15,251 bases of DNA, taken from a bacterium (lineage in GTDB: Bacteria; Spirochaetota; JAHITG01). The stretch spans positions 1 through 15,251 of the forward strand of contig JAQTRT010000036.1 in assembly GCA_028711675.1 (NCBI GenBank), written 5' to 3'. Below the pieces are notes generated by a model. That model did not search any database, had not been told where the DNA came from, and was given only the letters and a program-made list of their open reading frames with translations. The stretch's first letter is position 1. Each line of letters begins with the position of its first letter. A program made the position numbers and the translations under genes. This document shows, piece by piece, positions 13,187 through 15,251 of this stretch.

Positions 13187-14730
13187 GATAAGATCTTCTC
13201 AAAGGCCTGCGGCAGGCAGGAGATCAGATCGCCGGCCAGGAGGCTGAACTTTCCTTTAACTTTTACGGCTTCATCACCGGCCAGAGAATGGATATAGACC
13301 GCAGCCAGTACAGAGCCCAGAAGGGACTTTTTCTGTTTTATGTTCTGGCTGGCCAGTCCCGCGATGATACCGGACAGGACATCACCGCTTCCGGCTGTGG
13401 CCATGCCGTCATTGCCGATTGTATTCACAAAAATACTGCTGTCAGGAGCTACGACCATGGTTTCCGACGATTTCAGGACCAGGATACAGCCGTATTGACG
13501 GCTGAAATCTCTTGCGATGGAAAAAATATCACGGAGCATCTGTTCCTTTTCCATTTTTACCAGTCTTCCGAACTCACCCAGATGCGGTGTTAAAACAAGG
13601 GAAGAGGCCTGTTTTTTCAGTAAATCCGGTTCTCCGGCTATGATGTTCAAGGCATCGGCATCCAGGATAACGGTCTTATTGTTCATTCCCAGTATCCCGG
13701 AAAGGAAATCACGGCTGGGCTTGCTTGTTCCGATCCCGCATCCTGCCACGATCACGTCGGCTTTTTCCAGAAGTTCCCTGCTCTGCTCCAGAGCTCTTTG
13801 AGGATCGTTCATATCCACGGGAAACGTCATGCCTTCCCTGAAACAAGCCTGTAAAACAGGATTGATCTCGATCGGGCAAACGGTCGTGACCAGGCCGGCG
13901 CCTGAACGGAGGACTGCTTCGGAACAAAGGCTGGCTGCACCGGCTTTTCCTGTTGAACCGGCAAAAACAGCCACATGGCCGTAATCGTTCTTATGATAGA
14001 CTTTTCTCCGCTCGGGGAGGTATTCTTTTACCAGAGCGGATGTGAGGCAGTTCATTTTCAATCGGCTCTCCTCCAGCAGTTCTCCGGGAAAACCGATGTT
14101 CAGGCATACCAGTTCGCCGATAGACTCGCGGGCCGGCGAGAAGAGATGGGATATCTTCGGCGCTCCGAACGTAATGGTGATATCAGCTTTAAAAACAATG
14201 CCTTCCGGGATAAAATGGTCTGCGGAAAGGCCTGTCGGGATATCCGCGCTGATCTTTATTTTTCCTGTGAGCGTGTTCAGATACCGGACGATCTCTTCCA
14301 GTGCGCCTGTCAGGGGTGTTTTCAGCCCGAGTCCCAGGATGCTGTCCACAAGGATCAGGCTTTTATCCAGGATATTTTTATCCTGATCCAGGTCTTTCAT
14401 TGCATGGATTACATGTATGGGTATCTTCAGTTTCCGGCACATTTGAAAATTCTTTTTATTGTTAGCGGTTTGTTTCTTCTCATCCCCGATTAAGAAGATC
14501 CGGACAGAATAACCCTTCCGGAACAGGTGCCGGGCACAGACAAGGCCGTCCCCTCCGTTGTTTCCGGGGCCTGCCAGGACAAGGACCTGCTTTTGGCCGG
14601 GAAAACGGTCCCGGATGAACCGCGCAATGCCGATACCTGCGTTCTCCATGAGGACGCTGTCCGGAATTCCGTATGTCTCCGTGCTTTTCCTGTCCACTTC
14701 ATACATCTCTTTCGAGCTTAGTATCTTCAT
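13183..14730 (-). CDS. nnr: Bifunctional NAD(P)HX epimerase / ADP-dependent NAD(P)HX dehydratase
   Basis: This enzyme repairs hydrated NADH and NADPH: the N-terminal domain (YjeF_N) interconverts R and S forms, and the C-terminal ribokinase-like domain dehydrates the S form. At 515 residues it has full length. The epimerase part shows SVLMENAG (25-32), GNNGGDG (56-62) and VDSILGLG with Asp129. The dehydratase part has KNDYGHVAVFAGSTGKAGAA (248-266), SGAGLVT, ILDADALN, LTPHLGEFGRL (380-390) and NDGMATAGSGDVLSG (440-454) with catalytic Asp450. All hallmarks are intact. The ATG at 14730 overlaps the upstream TGA as ATGA and has GAGG 5 nt before it; a GTG two codons earlier is possible but less likely. 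It is a housekeeping gene in a leftward operon whose promoter lies outside the window. Confidence 0.96.
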   Translation of the reverse strand: MKILSSKEMYEVDRKSTETYGIPDSVLMENAGIGIARFIRDRFPGQKQVLVLAGPGNNGGDGLVCARHLFRKGYSVRIFLIGDEKKQTANNKKNFQMCRKLKIPIHVIHAMKDLDQDKNILDKSLILVDSILGLGLKTPLTGALEEIVRYLNTLTGKIKISADIPTGLSADHFIPEGIVFKADITITFGAPKISHLFSPARESIGELVCLNIGFPGELLEESRLKMNCLTSALVKEYLPERRKVYHKNDYGHVAVFAGSTGKAGAASLCSEAVLRSGAGLVTTVCPIEINPVLQACFREGMTFPVDMNDPQRALEQSRELLEKADVIVAGCGIGTSKPSRDFLSGILGMNNKTVILDADALNIIAGEPDLLKKQASSLVLTPHLGEFGRLVKMEKEQMLRDIFSIARDFSRQYGCILVLKSSETMVVAPDSSIFVNTIGNDGMATAGSGDVLSGIIAGLASQNIKQKKSLLGSVLAAVYIHSLAGDEAVKVKGKFSLLAGDLISCLPQAFEKILS

Positions 14731-15251
14731 CGCCACCTCATCAGGTTCAGTTTATTATCCTGTATGCATAATCCGGCAAAAATACGGTCTTTCTGGATAT
14801 TAAAATTAAGCCACTGCGCTTCTTTCCGGTCAAATCTGACGAGATAATTCCTTACCAGCGAGCCTTTCAAATTATACAGGCTGACCACCATGGTCTCTGT
14901 ATCCTCATCTTCCAGTGTCCTGGCCATATATACCAAGCCTGAATTATCCATGATCATAAAATTATATTTCTCGTTCTTAAACGTGAAAAGTTTTTCCAGC
15001 GTCCCGCTCTTGATATCCAGCTGGTAATATACGTTCTTGATAAAGCTCATCTCTTTTTTATAGTACCCCATGACGAGGAGAAGGGATGTTCCGTCCTGTG
15101 AGTTATCCATATCCTCCAGGAAAAGCATCTGCCCCACTTCCTTTTCCAGTGCCCGGTTGGTCAGGATGAGGTCCGAACTGAAATCATAAAGGGTCTTGTT
15201 CTCTTTCCCCACTTTCCTTACCCACCAGGACTGGTCTGTTTTCGTATAAAT
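14727..15251 (-). CDS. C-terminal part of an unidentified, possibly beta-propeller protein (5' end outside window)
   Basis: The frame is open from the window edge to the TGA at 14727, giving 174 visible residues; a GTG at 15212 is in frame, but coding sequence (YTKTDQSWWVRKV) continues upstream of it, so the gene starts beyond 15251. The protein shows repeating strand-turn-strand units with polar turns, such as YYQLDIKSGTLEKLF, FMIMDNSGLVYMA and SLYNLKGSLVRNYLV, which resemble blades of a beta-propeller. No enzyme motif is seen and I do not recognise the family. It overlaps nnr by ATGA, so the two are translated together. Confidence 0.7.
   Translation of the reverse strand: MYTKTDQSWWVRKVGKENKTLYDFSSDLILTNRALEKEVGQMLFLEDMDNSQDGTSLLLVMGYYKKEMSFIKNVYYQLDIKSGTLEKLFTFKNEKYNFMIMDNSGLVYMARTLEDEDTETMVVSLYNLKGSLVRNYLVRFDRKEAQWLNFNIQKDRIFAGLCIQDNKLNLMRWR

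Overview
This is a gene-dense bacterial chromosomal window of moderate GC. It holds twelve protein genes, one convincing small ORF and no RNA genes, mobile elements or CRISPR. PlsY, PlsC, GpsA and HU mark it as bacterial. The lineage is uncertain: very large Ser/Thr kinase-AAA-TPR-GAF-SpoIIE proteins are frequent in spirochaetes and some other Gram-negative or candidate phyla, so a spirochaete-like or uncultivated Gram-negative bacterium is a low-confidence guess.

Region 1 (1-3166, minus strand) is a tight leftward operon: plsY, gpsA, an HU/IHF-family protein, a MerR-like regulator, a 40-residue small ORF, and plsC. GpsA makes glycerol-3-phosphate, PlsY acylates it to lysophosphatidate, and PlsC acylates that to phosphatidate, so the whole route from dihydroxyacetone phosphate to phosphatidic acid sits here with a nucleoid protein and a regulator between the enzymes. 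plsC carries an in-frame UAA after 208 codons, and recognisable PlsC C-terminal sequence continues in the same frame to the window edge.

Region 2 (3167-3344) is an AT-rich divergent promoter region. Region 3 (3345-7069, plus strand) is a three-gene operon: a metallo-beta-lactamase-fold hydrolase, a polytopic membrane protein with a degenerate dolichol-kinase-like (SEC59/CTP-transferase) signature, and a B12-type radical SAM enzyme. The radical SAM cluster motif is split by about 23 extra residues (CX26CX2C instead of CX3CX2C). This trio is the least explained part of the window. Its position opposite the phosphatidate operon suggests, but does not prove, a role in membrane lipid modification.

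Region 4 (7086-15251, minus strand) reads leftward: the end of an unidentified, possibly propeller-like protein, nnr (NAD(P)HX repair), a membrane-anchored protein with a BsuPI-like domain, a YbgC-type thioesterase, and a 1704-residue signalling protein. The last joins a Ser/Thr kinase, an AAA-type ATPase, TPR-like repeats, a GAF domain and a SpoIIE/PP2C phosphatase in one chain. A 14-bp perfect palindrome touches its ribosome binding site. Short ATGA overlaps link three gene pairs in the minus-strand operons.
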